A stretch of DNA of 64,000 bases, from the NCBI GenBank assembly GCA_965263455.1, contig CBDHHN010000004.1:372001-436000 (forward strand), read 5' to 3'. Source of the DNA: CADEDH01 sp965263455. Lineage in GTDB: Bacteria > Actinomycetota > Acidimicrobiia > Acidimicrobiales > SZUA-35. Positions within the stretch are counted from its first letter, which is position 1. Every line of letters starts with the position of its first letter. The notes under the pieces were generated by a model. That model saw only the letters and a program-made list of their open reading frames with translations, did no database searches and was not told where the DNA came from. The translations under genes were made by a program, and so were the position numbers. Shown here piece by piece: positions 40,460 through 51,746 of the stretch.

Positions 40460-41968
40460 TCAGACCATCAGCTCGCTCAGTCCGTCGAGACGGTCCCCGG
40501 CCGACGCCCGCCATTCGGGCCGGTAGGAGAAATGGTCGTAGAGCGGCTGGAGTTGCGAGCCCTCGACCAGCAACTCGATCAGATCACCCCCGACCTGGGC
40601 CGGGTGGGCATGGCCGCAGGCGTGGGCCAACTGCAGCATGCCCTTGCGCAGGCCGATCAGGTAGTTCGCGGCCCGCGCCGACTTGTCGGTCGGATCGAGG
40701 CCCCGCATCAGCCACTTGCTCTGGGTGGCCACGCCGGTGGGACAGTGGCCGGTGTGGCACTCCTGGGCCTGGATGCAACCGATCGACAGCATCGGCTCCC
40801 GGGCCACGTTGATCATGTCGACGCCGAGGGCCATGGCCAACAGGGCCTCCCCCGGGAACCCGAGCTTGCCGGCGCCGCCCCACACCACCTTCTCGTGCAT
40901 GCCCTGCTGGGCGAAGATCCGGTAGACCTCGGCGAAGGCCAGGCGGAAGGGAAGGGCCACGTTGTCGGCGAAGACGAGGGGGGCGGCACCGGTGCCGCCC
41001 TCGCCCCCGTCGATCGAGATGAAGTCCGGACCCCGCCCGGTACGGGCCATGGTCTCGGCCAGCTCGTGCCAGAACGCCTGCTGGCCCACGGCCGACTTGA
41101 TCCCCACCGGAAGGCCGGTGGCGTCGGCGATCCGCTCCACGAAGTCGATGAGACCGGGTACCGAGTTGAACTCGACGTGGCTGGCCGGACTGGCCACCGT
41201 GACCCCGACCTCGACCCCCCGGGCGGCGGCGATCTCCGGGGTGACCTTGGCCCCGGGGAGCAGTCCGCCCAGTCCCGGCTTGGCCCCCTGGCTGAGCTTG
41301 ACCTCGACCGCCTTGACCGGGTCGGTACCGACGAGGTCGACCAGCTTGGCCAGGTCGAAGCGACCCTCGGGGGTCCTGGCCCCGAAGTACCCGGTGCCGA
41401 GTTGGAGCAGCAGATCGCCGCCGTGGCGGTGGTGGTCGCTCACCCCGCCCTCTCCGGTGTTGTGGAGGCAACCGGCCACCGCCGCCCCCCGGTTGAGGGA
41501 CTCGACGGCGGCGGCCGAGAGCGAGCCGAAGCTCATGGCCGAGATGTTGACCACCGATCGAGGCCGAAAGGCCAGCGGACGGTCACGCCATTCGCCCAGG
41601 ACCTTGGCCACCGGGACCGGGTACGTGTCGTCGTGCTGGGTCGGGTTGTGGGGGAAGGGGGCGTGCCGGATGAGTAGGTACTCGGGCACGTCCTCCATCT
41701 TGTTGTCGGTCCCGAACCCGAAATACTGGTTGTCCTGCTTGGCCGTGGCGTAGACCCACCGGCGTTGATCGCGGCTGAAGGGCCGCTCCTCGTCGTTGTC
41801 GGTGACGATGTACTGGCGGAGCTCGGGCCCTAACCGTTCCAGCAGGTACCGGAGTCGGCCGAGGAGTGGGTAGTTGCGCCGGATGGCGTGCTTGGTCTGG
41901 AAGATGTCGATGACGGCCAGGACGATCAGGGTCGCCACGATGGCCGCCACGATCAGGAGAAGAACCAT
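40460..41968 (-). CDS. FMN-binding glutamate synthase family protein (membrane-anchored)
   Basis: The 502-residue protein has one N-terminal membrane helix (about 1-22). A TIM-barrel domain like the FMN/synthase domain of GltB follows: SFGSLSAAAVESLNRGA, SQGAKPGLGGLLPGAKVT, FISIDGGEGGTGAAPLVFAD, WGGAGKLGFPGEALLAMALG and a Cys cluster QAQECHTGHCPTGVATQ for Fe-S. It lacks the glutaminase domain, so it is an oxidoreductase of uncertain substrate rather than a full glutamate synthase. TAGCCT lies 7 nt before the ATG. Confidence 0.9.
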   Translation of the reverse strand: MVLLLIVAAIVATLIVLAVIDIFQTKHAIRRNYPLLGRLRYLLERLGPELRQYIVTDNDEERPFSRDQRRWVYATAKQDNQYFGFGTDNKMEDVPEYLLIRHAPFPHNPTQHDDTYPVPVAKVLGEWRDRPLAFRPRSVVNISAMSFGSLSAAAVESLNRGAAVAGCLHNTGEGGVSDHHRHGGDLLLQLGTGYFGARTPEGRFDLAKLVDLVGTDPVKAVEVKLSQGAKPGLGGLLPGAKVTPEIAAARGVEVGVTVASPASHVEFNSVPGLIDFVERIADATGLPVGIKSAVGQQAFWHELAETMARTGRGPDFISIDGGEGGTGAAPLVFADNVALPFRLAFAEVYRIFAQQGMHEKVVWGGAGKLGFPGEALLAMALGVDMINVAREPMLSIGCIQAQECHTGHCPTGVATQSKWLMRGLDPTDKSARAANYLIGLRKGMLQLAHACGHAHPAQVGGDLIELLVEGSQLQPLYDHFSYRPEWRASAGDRLDGLSELMV

Positions 41969-41975
41969 GGCCGGC

Positions 41976-41981
41976 AGGCTA
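41976..41981 (-). promoter_or_regulatory. -10 hexamer TAGCCT, leaderless start
   Basis: TAGCCT on the minus strand ends 7 nt before the ATG at 41968. Confidence 0.45.
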
Positions 41982-42031
41982 GTCGTCGGAACCGGCGCGC
42001 TCGGGGTCCCGCGGCGGTGTTGGGCGGGGGG

Positions 42032-42928
42032 TCAGGCGTCGAGGTATCGGGTGACGGCGACACCGGCGCCGAAGGCTCCGAGCGCGGCCCCGGCGATGAG
42101 CAGAATGATGGCGACCGAGGCCACCTCGCCCCCGGTCAGGGCGAAGCTCTCGAACAGGCGAAGGTTCTCATCCCCCGTGACCGAGGTCTCGATCAGCTTG
42201 TTCAATCCGAACACACCGACGGTGGCGAAGACGGCGCCGATGAGCCCCTGGAGCAGGCCCTCCATCATGAACGGCACCCGGATGAACCAGTTGGTGGCGC
42301 CGACCAGGCGCATCACCTCGATCTCTCTTCGACGGGCGAAGAGACCGGTCCGGATGGTGTTGTACATCAGGAGGGCCGAGGCCAGGGCGGCCAGCAGGGC
42401 GGCGGCGAACATCACCCGGGAGGCGGTGTTGGTGATGTCGTTGAGCTGGCGGATGTACTCCTCGGCGTAGTCGACGCCGCTGACCCCGGGCAGCGTCTCG
42501 ATCTCAGCCCCCAGCGATCGGATCAGGGCCAGGTCGGCGATGGCGGGTACCACCCGGAACGAGGTCGGCAGCTGCTCGGGCTCCACCAGGTCGAGCACCT
42601 CGGGTTGCTCCGAGTAGTACTGCTGGAACTCGACGAAGGTGTTCTCCTGGTTCACGTAGGTGGCCTGGCGAACCGTGGGCGACGTGTCGAGGAAGTTGCG
42701 GACCGACTCGACGTTCTCGGGAACGGCGTCGGGGCTCATCCAGACGATGAACTCCACGTCGTTCTTGAACCGGGTGTTGAACCCCTCGACCCCCCGCTGC
42801 ACGAGCAGAGCGGCCCCCAGCAACGAGAGTGAGATGGCGACGGTGAGGACCGTGGCCACGGTCAGGCTCGGGTTGCGGACCAGGTTGTTGGCCGTCTCCT
42901 TGGCCAGGTAGTCGACGCGGACTGCCAT
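42032..42928 (-). CDS. ftsX: Cell division protein FtsX
   Basis: The 298-residue permease-like protein has a first helix (about 22-44), a large extracellular domain with FIVWMSPDAVPENVESVRNFL, and three C-terminal helices with FARRREIEVMRLVGATNWFIRVPFMMEG. With FtsE it activates peptidoglycan hydrolases outside the cell at division. It starts 14 nt after the ftsE stop; the ATG at 42928 (MAVRVDYLAKE) is the family N-terminus, and the longer frame upstream is a shadow of ftsE. Confidence 0.93.
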   Translation of the reverse strand: MAVRVDYLAKETANNLVRNPSLTVATVLTVAISLSLLGAALLVQRGVEGFNTRFKNDVEFIVWMSPDAVPENVESVRNFLDTSPTVRQATYVNQENTFVEFQQYYSEQPEVLDLVEPEQLPTSFRVVPAIADLALIRSLGAEIETLPGVSGVDYAEEYIRQLNDITNTASRVMFAAALLAALASALLMYNTIRTGLFARRREIEVMRLVGATNWFIRVPFMMEGLLQGLIGAVFATVGVFGLNKLIETSVTGDENLRLFESFALTGGEVASVAIILLIAGAALGAFGAGVAVTRYLDA

Positions 42929-42942
42929 GTCCCAGGCCCTCC

Positions 42943-43623
42943 CTACTCGTAGACGCCGCGGGCTTCGTCCCGGACGATCTCGCCGTGGGACAACTCGACC
43001 ACCCGGCGGCGCATGGTGTCGACGATGCCGCGGTCGTGGCTGGCCATGACGACGGTCGTCCCGGTCTTGTTGATGCGGTCGAGGAGCCGCATGATCCCGA
43101 TCGAGGTCTGGGGGTCGAGGTTGCCGGTGGGCTCGTCGGCCAGAAGGATCAGGGGCCGGTTGACGAAGGCCCGGGCGATCGACACCCGCTGCTGCTCGCC
43201 GCCCGACAACTGGTTGGGGTACTTGGCCATCTTGTCGCCGAGTCCGACCAGCTCGCAGATGGCGGGAACCTGGGTCCGGATGACCCCACGGGGTCGGCCG
43301 ATCACCTCGAGGGCGAAGGCCACGTTCTCGGCAACCGTCTTGGACGGGAGCAGCTTGAAGTCCTGGAAGATGGCGCCGATGTTGCGGCGCAGCATCGGGA
43401 CCTTCCAGCTCGACATCTGACCGATGTCCTTGCCGGCGACGAAAATGCGGCCGGCATCGGGCTCCTCCTGCTTGTTGAGCAGGCGCAGGAACGTCGACTT
43501 GCCCGAGCCCGAAGGCCCGACCAGGAAGACGAACTCCCCCTTGCCGATGTCGATGTCGGCGTCGATCAAGGCTGCATCCGAATGCCCCGGATACACCTTC
43601 GTCACGTTCTCCAGCTTGATCAT
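42943..43623 (-). CDS. ftsE: Cell division ATP-binding protein FtsE
   Basis: The 226-residue ABC ATPase has Walker A GPSGSGKS, the signature LSGGEQQRVSIARA, Walker B LILLADEPTGNLDP and switch His in MASHDRG. It drives FtsX at the septum. I choose the ATG at 43623 (MIKLENVTKVYPG), with GAGG upstream, as in other actinobacteria. An ATG at 43683 is in frame, but TACGAT, a good -10, overlaps that codon. ftsX follows at once. Confidence 0.93.
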   Translation of the reverse strand: MIKLENVTKVYPGHSDAALIDADIDIGKGEFVFLVGPSGSGKSTFLRLLNKQEEPDAGRIFVAGKDIGQMSSWKVPMLRRNIGAIFQDFKLLPSKTVAENVAFALEVIGRPRGVIRTQVPAICELVGLGDKMAKYPNQLSGGEQQRVSIARAFVNRPLILLADEPTGNLDPQTSIGIMRLLDRINKTGTTVVMASHDRGIVDTMRRRVVELSHGEIVRDEARGVYE

Positions 43624-43815
43624 TGCGACCTCGTCCGTCGGCTCCGCCGTGCGTTCCGGGCCGTGCGAATCGGCCTCGGCCATCGTAGTTGCCCCCCATG
43701 GGGGCACCGGGTCACCCTCGTCCGAGGGCCGCTGACGGCCTGGGTCAGCCTACCCAGTGGCAGGGGAAGGTTGTCGGTTCTTGGATCCGAGGCCGGGTCG
43801 CCGGGACCGACCGGA

Positions 43816-44928
43816 TCAGGCGCCGACGGCCGAGGCCCGACGCCAGCGAAGCCACGCCTCCATGAAGGGGCCGACGTCGCCGTTGAGCACGCCCTCGGGA
43901 TTGCCCGACACCTCGCCGCTGCGCTCGTCCTTCACCTGCTGATAGGGCTGGAGCACATAGGAGCGGATCTGGCTGCCCCACTCGACCTTCTTGGTCTCGC
44001 CGGCCTCGCCGGCCAGCAGCTCCTCGCGCTTCTGACGCTCCAACTCCACGAGCTTCATGGCCAACATGGCCATGGCCCGCTCCTTGTTCTGGTGCTGGCT
44101 GCGCTCGTTCTGGCACGACACCACCAACCCGGTGGGCAGGTGGGTGATGCGCACGGCCGAGTCGGTGGTGTTGACGTGCTGGCCGCCGGCGCCCGACGAA
44201 CGGTAGACGTCGACCCGCAGGTCCTTGTCGTCGATGTCGACCTGGTCGGTGGCGTCCTCGATGTAGGGGACGACCCCGAACGAGGCGAAGGCGGTGTGGC
44301 GACGAGCCTGGGAATCGAAGGGCGAGATACGGACGAGCCGATGCACCCCACGTTCGGCCTGGAGCCAGCCGTAGGCGTACCGACCGCGGATGATGAACTC
44401 GGTCGTGGTGATGCCGGCCTCCTGGCCCTGCTGGACATCGGTGACCTCGATGTCGAAGTCCCGACTCTGAGCCCACTTCCGGTACATGAAGAACAGCATC
44501 TCGGCCCAGTCCTGGGAGTCGGTGCCACCGGCCCCGGAGTGGATCTCGCACACGGCGTCGCCCTCGTCGTACTGGCCGGTGAACAAGGCCCGTAGTTCGA
44601 GTTCGGCGAACTGCTCCCGCAGGCTCCCGATCAACTCGACGGCCTCGACCTCGAGCGACTCATCGCCCTCGTCGCGGCCCAGCTCCCACAGGGTCTCGAC
44701 GTCGTCGATGCCGGTTTCGAGGCGCTCGAACAAGTGGATGTCGTCGCGGACCGCCGTGAACTCGGTCTGCACCGCCCGGGCCCGTTCGGCGTCGTCCCAC
44801 AGATCGGGACGGCCCATCTCGGTCTCGAGCTGGGGCAGCCGGCTCCGGATGTGGTCGATCCGGAGGTACTCGCTCGCTTCGTCCAACTCGACCCGGAGGG
44901 CCTTGATGTCTTCGGTGAGATCAGCCAT
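43816..44928 (-). CDS. prfB: Peptide chain release factor 2
   Basis: The 370-residue class I release factor reads UGA and UAA. It has the codon-recognition tripeptide SPF (202-204) and the GGQ motif (248-250). The protein is full length in one frame, so the programmed +1 frameshift of many prfB genes is absent. It begins 9 nt after the SEC-C reading frame of secA, implying cotranscription. ftsE follows after about 190 nt that include its own promoter-like site. Confidence 0.95.
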   Translation of the reverse strand: MADLTEDIKALRVELDEASEYLRIDHIRSRLPQLETEMGRPDLWDDAERARAVQTEFTAVRDDIHLFERLETGIDDVETLWELGRDEGDESLEVEAVELIGSLREQFAELELRALFTGQYDEGDAVCEIHSGAGGTDSQDWAEMLFFMYRKWAQSRDFDIEVTDVQQGQEAGITTTEFIIRGRYAYGWLQAERGVHRLVRISPFDSQARRHTAFASFGVVPYIEDATDQVDIDDKDLRVDVYRSSGAGGQHVNTTDSAVRITHLPTGLVVSCQNERSQHQNKERAMAMLAMKLVELERQKREELLAGEAGETKKVEWGSQIRSYVLQPYQQVKDERSGEVSGNPEGVLNGDVGPFMEAWLRWRRASAVGA

Positions 44929-44937
44929 CGGTCGCCG

Positions 44938-45126
44938 TCACCCGTGACACTGCTTGAACTTCTTGCCACTCCCGCAGGGGCAGGGAGCGTTGCGCGGGGT
45001 CTTGTCCCAGTCGTCCTTGACCACCGTCCGGCTGGCCTTGGGCTGCTCCTCGGCCTCGGGCCCGGCCGAGGCCGAGGGATCGGTCTTGGAGGTCGTGAGG
45101 TCCTCGCTGCGGACGGTGGGGTTCAC
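44938..45126 (-). pseudogene. Out-of-frame SEC-C tail of SecA
   Basis: This frame (and its open extension upstream to about 45210) encodes the linker and zinc-binding C-terminus normally fused to SecA. It ends TVVKDDWDKTPRNAPCPCGS, with GKKFKQCHG after it. The Cys set is intact. It is one base out of phase with the secA frame that stops at 45170. A stand-alone start (GTG at 45126) is possible but has no ribosome site. I read it as the severed tail of secA, by mutation or assembly error at the repeat tract. Confidence 0.7.
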
Positions 45127-45169
45127 CAGTCGTCCGGTGGTCGAGACCGGAGCCGGCGCGGTGGCCGCC

Positions 45170-47766
<2,597 letters not shown>

Positions 47767-47770
<4 letters not shown>

Positions 47771-48465
47771 GGGACTTCCAGTCTACGGGAACGCCCCGGC
47801 GTGCAGGCTCCGCCGGCCCGAACCCCGGCGTCCACCACCGCCAGGGCGGCGGCGTCGACCCGGACCGCACCCGCCCGGCGCAGGGCAACCGAGGCCGCCG
47901 CCATCGAGGCGCCAGTGGTCACCACGTCGTCGACGAGCAGGCAGTGCGAGGGGGGTCTCGACCGGGCCCGGAGTCGAGGACCGGCCAGTCGTGCGGCCCG
48001 GCCCCGGTCCGCCCCTCCCCCGCCGTCGGCTCGGACCAGCAGCGGCCGGGCCGGGACCCCCAACCTCGCCGCCACGGCCCGCGCCAGCAGCCGCCCCTGG
48101 TCATAGCCTCGCCGGCGACGGCCCCGACCGCTGGCCGGAACCCAGATCACCATCTCGGGCCGGGAGAGCCCGTCCCCGGATGCGAGCGGGGGCCGCGATC
48201 GACCGCCGGGGACGAACTGCGCCGTGAGCTGGTGGGCCAGGTCGGGGGCGAGGTCGCCCCGGGCCCCGTTCTTCAGGGCCAGGATCACCGATCGGGCCTC
48301 CGGCCCGTAGGCCCACAGGGCCCGCAACCGGTCGACGCCGCAGTCCACCCGCAGCCCGCGCAGCCGGGCCGGGGCGGGACGCTTGGCGACCAGCTCGGCC
48401 GCACAGGTCGGGCAGACGGCCCGGTCGACCCGGCCACAAACGGGACACCGACGCGGGAAGAACAT
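47767..48465 (-). CDS. ComF-family phosphoribosyltransferase-like protein
   Basis: The 232-residue protein has an N-terminal zinc finger (CPVCGRVDRAVCPTCAAEL), a middle part with ALKNGARGDLAPDLA and VPASGRGRRRRGYDQGRLLA, and the PRPP-loop LLVDDVVTTGASMAAA. This is the ComF/GntX layout. The role is DNA uptake in competent bacteria, or an unknown phosphoribosyl reaction. TAGGTT lies 7 nt before the ATG at 48465, which picks this start over the one at 48495. It overlaps the secA start as ATGA. Confidence 0.87.
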
Positions 48466-48472
48466 GGTTCCG

Positions 48473-48478
48473 AACCTA
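48473..48478 (-). promoter_or_regulatory. -10 hexamer TAGGTT for the comF-secA-prfB unit
   Basis: TAGGTT on the minus strand ends 7 nt before the ATG at 48465. Confidence 0.45.
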
Positions 48479-48546
48479 GACAGGCCCGGTGACACCGGAC
48501 CCGGGCCCCGGCGGGGGCGCAGGGGCCCGGCCCCGGTCGGCGCGGC

Positions 48547-50019
48547 TCAGTACCGGTAATGGTCGGGCTTGTACGGCCCGTCCACGGGAACACCGATGTA
48601 GTCGGCCTGCTCCTGGCTGAGGGTGGTGAGCCGGACCCCGAGGGCGTCGAGGTGGAGCCGGGCCACCTTCTCGTCCAGGACCTTGGGCAGGGTGACCACG
48701 TCCAGCCCGTAGGCCTCGGCGTTGGCGTGGAGCTCGATCTGGGCCAGGACCTGGTTGGTGAAGCTGGCCGACATGACGAAGCTGGGGTGGCCGGTGGCGT
48801 TGCCCAGGTTCAACAGCCGACCCTCGCTCAACACGATGATGGAGTGGCCGTCCGGGAACCGGAACTCGTCGACCTGGGGCTTGATGTTGATGCGCTGGAT
48901 GTCGCTCTGGCGCTGCAGGCCGGCCATGTCGATCTCGTTGTCGAAGTGACCGATGTTGCCGACGATGGCGCCCTGCTTCATCCGCTCCATCATCTCGGCC
49001 GAGAGGATGTCCTTGTTGCCGGTGGCGGTGATGAAGATGTCGGCGGTGCCGAGGACGCGCTCGATGGTCGTGACCTCGTAGCCGTCCATGGCGGCCTGGA
49101 GGGCGCAGATGGGGTCGATCTCGGTGATGACGACCCGGGCGCCTTGCCCCCGGAGGGCCTCGGCGCAGCCCTTGCCCACGTCGCCGTAGCCGAACACGAC
49201 GCAGGTCTTGCCCCCGATCATGACGTCGGTACCACGGTTGATGCCGTCGAGCAGGCTGTGTCGCGTGCCGTACTTGTTGTCGAACTTGGACTTGGTGACG
49301 GCGTCGTTGACGTTGATGGCCGGGAACTTGAGGGTCCCGTCATCCTTCATCTCATAGAGGCGGTGGACGCCGGTCGTCGTCTCCTCCGAGACGCCGCGGA
49401 TCTTGTCGGCCATTCGCGTGAACAGGCCGTTGTCCTCGGTGTGGAGCTTCTTCAGCAGGTCGATGATGACCTGCCACTCGTCGGGGTCGTCGTCGGTGGC
49501 GTCGGGCACGACCCCGGCCGCCTCGTACTCGGCGCCCTTGTGGACCAGGAGGGTGGCGTCACCCCCGTCGTCGAGGATGAGGTTCGGCCCCTCCTCGCTG
49601 TCGGGCCAACGCAGGACCTGCTCGGTGCACCACCAGTACTCCTCGAGCGTCTCGCCCTTCCAGGCGTAGACGGGCACACCTTCGGGGTGCTCGGTGGTCC
49701 CGTTGGGGCCGACCACGACGGCGGCCGCCGCCTCGTCCTGAGTGGAGAAGATGTTGCAGCTGGCCCACCGGACCTGGGCCCCGAGGGCGGTCAGGGTCTC
49801 GATCAGCACCGCGGTCTGGACCGTCATGTGGAGGCTGCCGGTGATGCGGGCGCCGGCCAAGGGCTGGCTGTCGTAGAACTCGGCCCGCAGGGCCATGAGA
49901 CCGGGCATCTCGTGCTCGGCCAACTCGATCTGCTTGCGACCCATGCCGGCCAGGGCCAGGTCGGCGACCTTGAAGTCGCCGTCGGCCAGGGTGCGGGGAC
50001 GGTTCTCGGTGACGGTCAT
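48547..50019 (-). CDS. ahcY: Adenosylhomocysteinase
   Basis: The 490-residue NAD enzyme cleaves S-adenosylhomocysteine to adenosine and homocysteine and keeps SAM methylations going. It has GARITGSLHMTVQTAVLIETL, WASCNIFSTQDEAAAA, the NAD-binding GKTCVVFGYGDVGKGCAEAL and the C-terminal KPDHYRY. The length and insert fit the long bacterial/eukaryal form. The ATG has GGGAG 7 nt upstream and a structured leader, unlike most genes here. Confidence 0.96.
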   Translation of the reverse strand: MTVTENRPRTLADGDFKVADLALAGMGRKQIELAEHEMPGLMALRAEFYDSQPLAGARITGSLHMTVQTAVLIETLTALGAQVRWASCNIFSTQDEAAAAVVVGPNGTTEHPEGVPVYAWKGETLEEYWWCTEQVLRWPDSEEGPNLILDDGGDATLLVHKGAEYEAAGVVPDATDDDPDEWQVIIDLLKKLHTEDNGLFTRMADKIRGVSEETTTGVHRLYEMKDDGTLKFPAINVNDAVTKSKFDNKYGTRHSLLDGINRGTDVMIGGKTCVVFGYGDVGKGCAEALRGQGARVVITEIDPICALQAAMDGYEVTTIERVLGTADIFITATGNKDILSAEMMERMKQGAIVGNIGHFDNEIDMAGLQRQSDIQRINIKPQVDEFRFPDGHSIIVLSEGRLLNLGNATGHPSFVMSASFTNQVLAQIELHANAEAYGLDVVTLPKVLDEKVARLHLDALGVRLTTLSQEQADYIGVPVDGPYKPDHYRY

Positions 50020-50052
50020 GGCTTGCTCCCTACGTGTCGCGTGATGTTGGGA

Positions 50053-50087
50053 GGGCTGAGGCCACCTGGCCCGGATCAGAACAGCCC
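50053..50087 (-). promoter_or_regulatory. Stem-loop in the ahcY leader
   Basis: GGGCTG (50053-50058) and CAGCCC (50082-50087) can pair around an inner GGCC pair. It lies about 35-70 nt before the ahcY ATG. It does not match the SAH riboswitch consensus as I know it; the function is unknown. Confidence 0.3.
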
Positions 50088-50176
50088 GACTGGTCGATGC
50101 GGGCCAACCCTACCGGCCCCGGCCCGACCCCGGGCGGAGCCGAGGCGGCGGTTCAGGCCGGCGCTCGGCCGGAGGT

Positions 50177-50416
50177 TCAGCCGGCCTCGAACGTGGGACC
50201 GATGCCGGACGACTCGGCCAGGGCCATCAGGCGATCGTGCTCCTCGTCGGAGACCTGCTCGGCCTCGTCGATGAGCATGACGGGGATGTCGTCCTCGATG
50301 CGGTATCGCCGGTGCAACCGGTCGTTGTAGAGGGCGTCCTCGGCCTCGAAGTAGTACAGCGGCCCCTTGTCCTCGGGGCAGGCCAGGATCTCAAGCAGTT
50401 TGGGGTCGAGGGCCAC
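50177..50416 (-). CDS. Trm112-like small protein (UPF0434)
   Basis: The 79-residue protein starts MALDPKLLEILACPEDKGPL and ends with an acidic helix, the pattern of Trm112/YcaR proteins that activate methyltransferases or bind zinc. The usual CPxC zinc pair is reduced to one Cys (CPED), so zinc binding is doubtful. The GTG at 50416 has GGAGGAG as ribosome site. It follows manA by 53 nt and precedes ahcY, a methyl-cycle gene. Confidence 0.8.
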   Translation of the reverse strand: MALDPKLLEILACPEDKGPLYYFEAEDALYNDRLHRRYRIEDDIPVMLIDEAEQVSDEEHDRLMALAESSGIGPTFEAG

Positions 50417-50469
50417 GACGATCTCCTCCGTACCGGCCGACGTTCAGGGTGACGAGGCTACCGTCACCG

Positions 50470-51702
50470 TCAGCCTCCGGTACTCGGAGGGCGTGGGCCC
50501 ACCCCGGCCCGCCAGGCGGTGGCCCCGGCCTCCACCGTGAGCCGGTAGGCCCCGTCGGCGGCCGAGGCCAGACCGGCCCGCCCCTGAGCCACCTCCAGGC
50601 GTTTCGAGCCGTCGATGGCCTCCATCACGGCCCGGCCCTCGGTCACCAGCACGATCTCGGGGCCCTCGGGCTCGACCACGGTCTCCTGCGCTTCGACCCG
50701 GGCCTGGTGGCGGTGGAGGGCGAACTCGGGCACGGGGGCAGAGAACCGGTGAACGCCGGGCCCGGCGGTCTCGATCGGCGGGGGTCCGGGGGCGGTGTCG
50801 ACCACGGTCAGCAGTTCGTCCACATCGATGTGCTTGACGGTGAGGCCGCCCCGGATGACGTTGTCGCTGTTGGCCATCAACTCGACACCGGCTCCCCGCA
50901 GATAGGCGTGGAGATTCCCCGCGGGCAGGAACATGGCCTGGCCCGGGGCCAGGGACACGTGGTTGAGCAGGAGCGACACCGCCACCCCGATGTCGCCGGG
51001 GTGGAAGTGGTCGAGGTCGGCCAGCCATGCCACCTCGCCCCCACCGACCGCCGGGGTGGACCTGGCCGCCGGCACCAGGGTCGCCACCAGCTGTCGGGCC
51101 CGATCGGGATCCAGCCCGAGCAACCAGGCCAGGGTTCGGCGGAGCCGTATCGCCTCGTCGGCGATGGCGGGGTCGGTCAGCAGGTCGACCCAGTGGTCGA
51201 GGTCGGCCCGGCCCGGCCCGGAATCCGGGGTCAGGCTCCGGACGACGGTGGCCGTGGCCTCCGGGGCCCGGAATCCGCACTTGGCCTCGAACGGGGTGAG
51301 GGCCACGATCAGTTCCGGCTTGTGGTTGTCGTCCCGATAGGTCCGGCGTGGGTCGTCTCGGACCGGACCGTCCCGTTCCTCCCGGGCGAACCCGGCGCGG
51401 GCCTGGTCCCGGCTGGGATGGGCCTGGATCGAGAGCGGCTCGGCCGCGGCCAGGACCTTGAGCAGGTAGGGGAACCGACCGAACCGCTCGGCCACCGCCG
51501 GGCCCAGGACGGCGGCCGGGTCCTGGGCCACGACCTCGTCGAGCGACCGCCCGCCGGTGGCCAACCGGGACGGGGCGACCGGGTGGGCCCCGAACCACAA
51601 CTCGGCCTCGGGCCCGCCGTCCGCCACCCGTCCCTGGAGGTCGGCGATGACGTCGGTCGCCCCCCAGGCGTAGCGCTGGACGGCACCGTCGAGTAGGTCC
51701 AT
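50470..51702 (-). CDS. manA: Mannose-6-phosphate isomerase (class I)
   Basis: The 410-residue zinc enzyme interconverts fructose-6-phosphate and mannose-6-phosphate, feeding mannose into envelope glycans. Motifs are YAWGATDVIADL, ELWFGAHP, the zinc ligands in SIQAHPS and HKPELIVALTPFEAKCGFR, and GAGVELMANSDNVIRGGLT. The ribosome site is GGAGG. It sits downstream of a glycosyltransferase fusion that may use mannose donors, so a joint role in polysaccharide synthesis is likely. Confidence 0.92.
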   Translation of the reverse strand: MDLLDGAVQRYAWGATDVIADLQGRVADGGPEAELWFGAHPVAPSRLATGGRSLDEVVAQDPAAVLGPAVAERFGRFPYLLKVLAAAEPLSIQAHPSRDQARAGFAREERDGPVRDDPRRTYRDDNHKPELIVALTPFEAKCGFRAPEATATVVRSLTPDSGPGRADLDHWVDLLTDPAIADEAIRLRRTLAWLLGLDPDRARQLVATLVPAARSTPAVGGGEVAWLADLDHFHPGDIGVAVSLLLNHVSLAPGQAMFLPAGNLHAYLRGAGVELMANSDNVIRGGLTVKHIDVDELLTVVDTAPGPPPIETAGPGVHRFSAPVPEFALHRHQARVEAQETVVEPEGPEIVLVTEGRAVMEAIDGSKRLEVAQGRAGLASAADGAYRLTVEAGATAWRAGVGPRPPSTGG

Positions 51703-51746
51703 TCGGGTGCCTCCGCAACCGATCGGCGGGATGGGTTGGGTCTACC

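Noticed and set aside
43816..44928. Programmed frameshift in prfB
   Set aside because: The complete release factor, from its N-terminal helices to GGQ and beyond, is in one frame with no internal UGA.
50020..50110. SAH riboswitch before ahcY
   Set aside because: The leader can fold, but it lacks the conserved sequence blocks that I know for SAH or SAM riboswitches. Kept only as an unassigned stem-loop.
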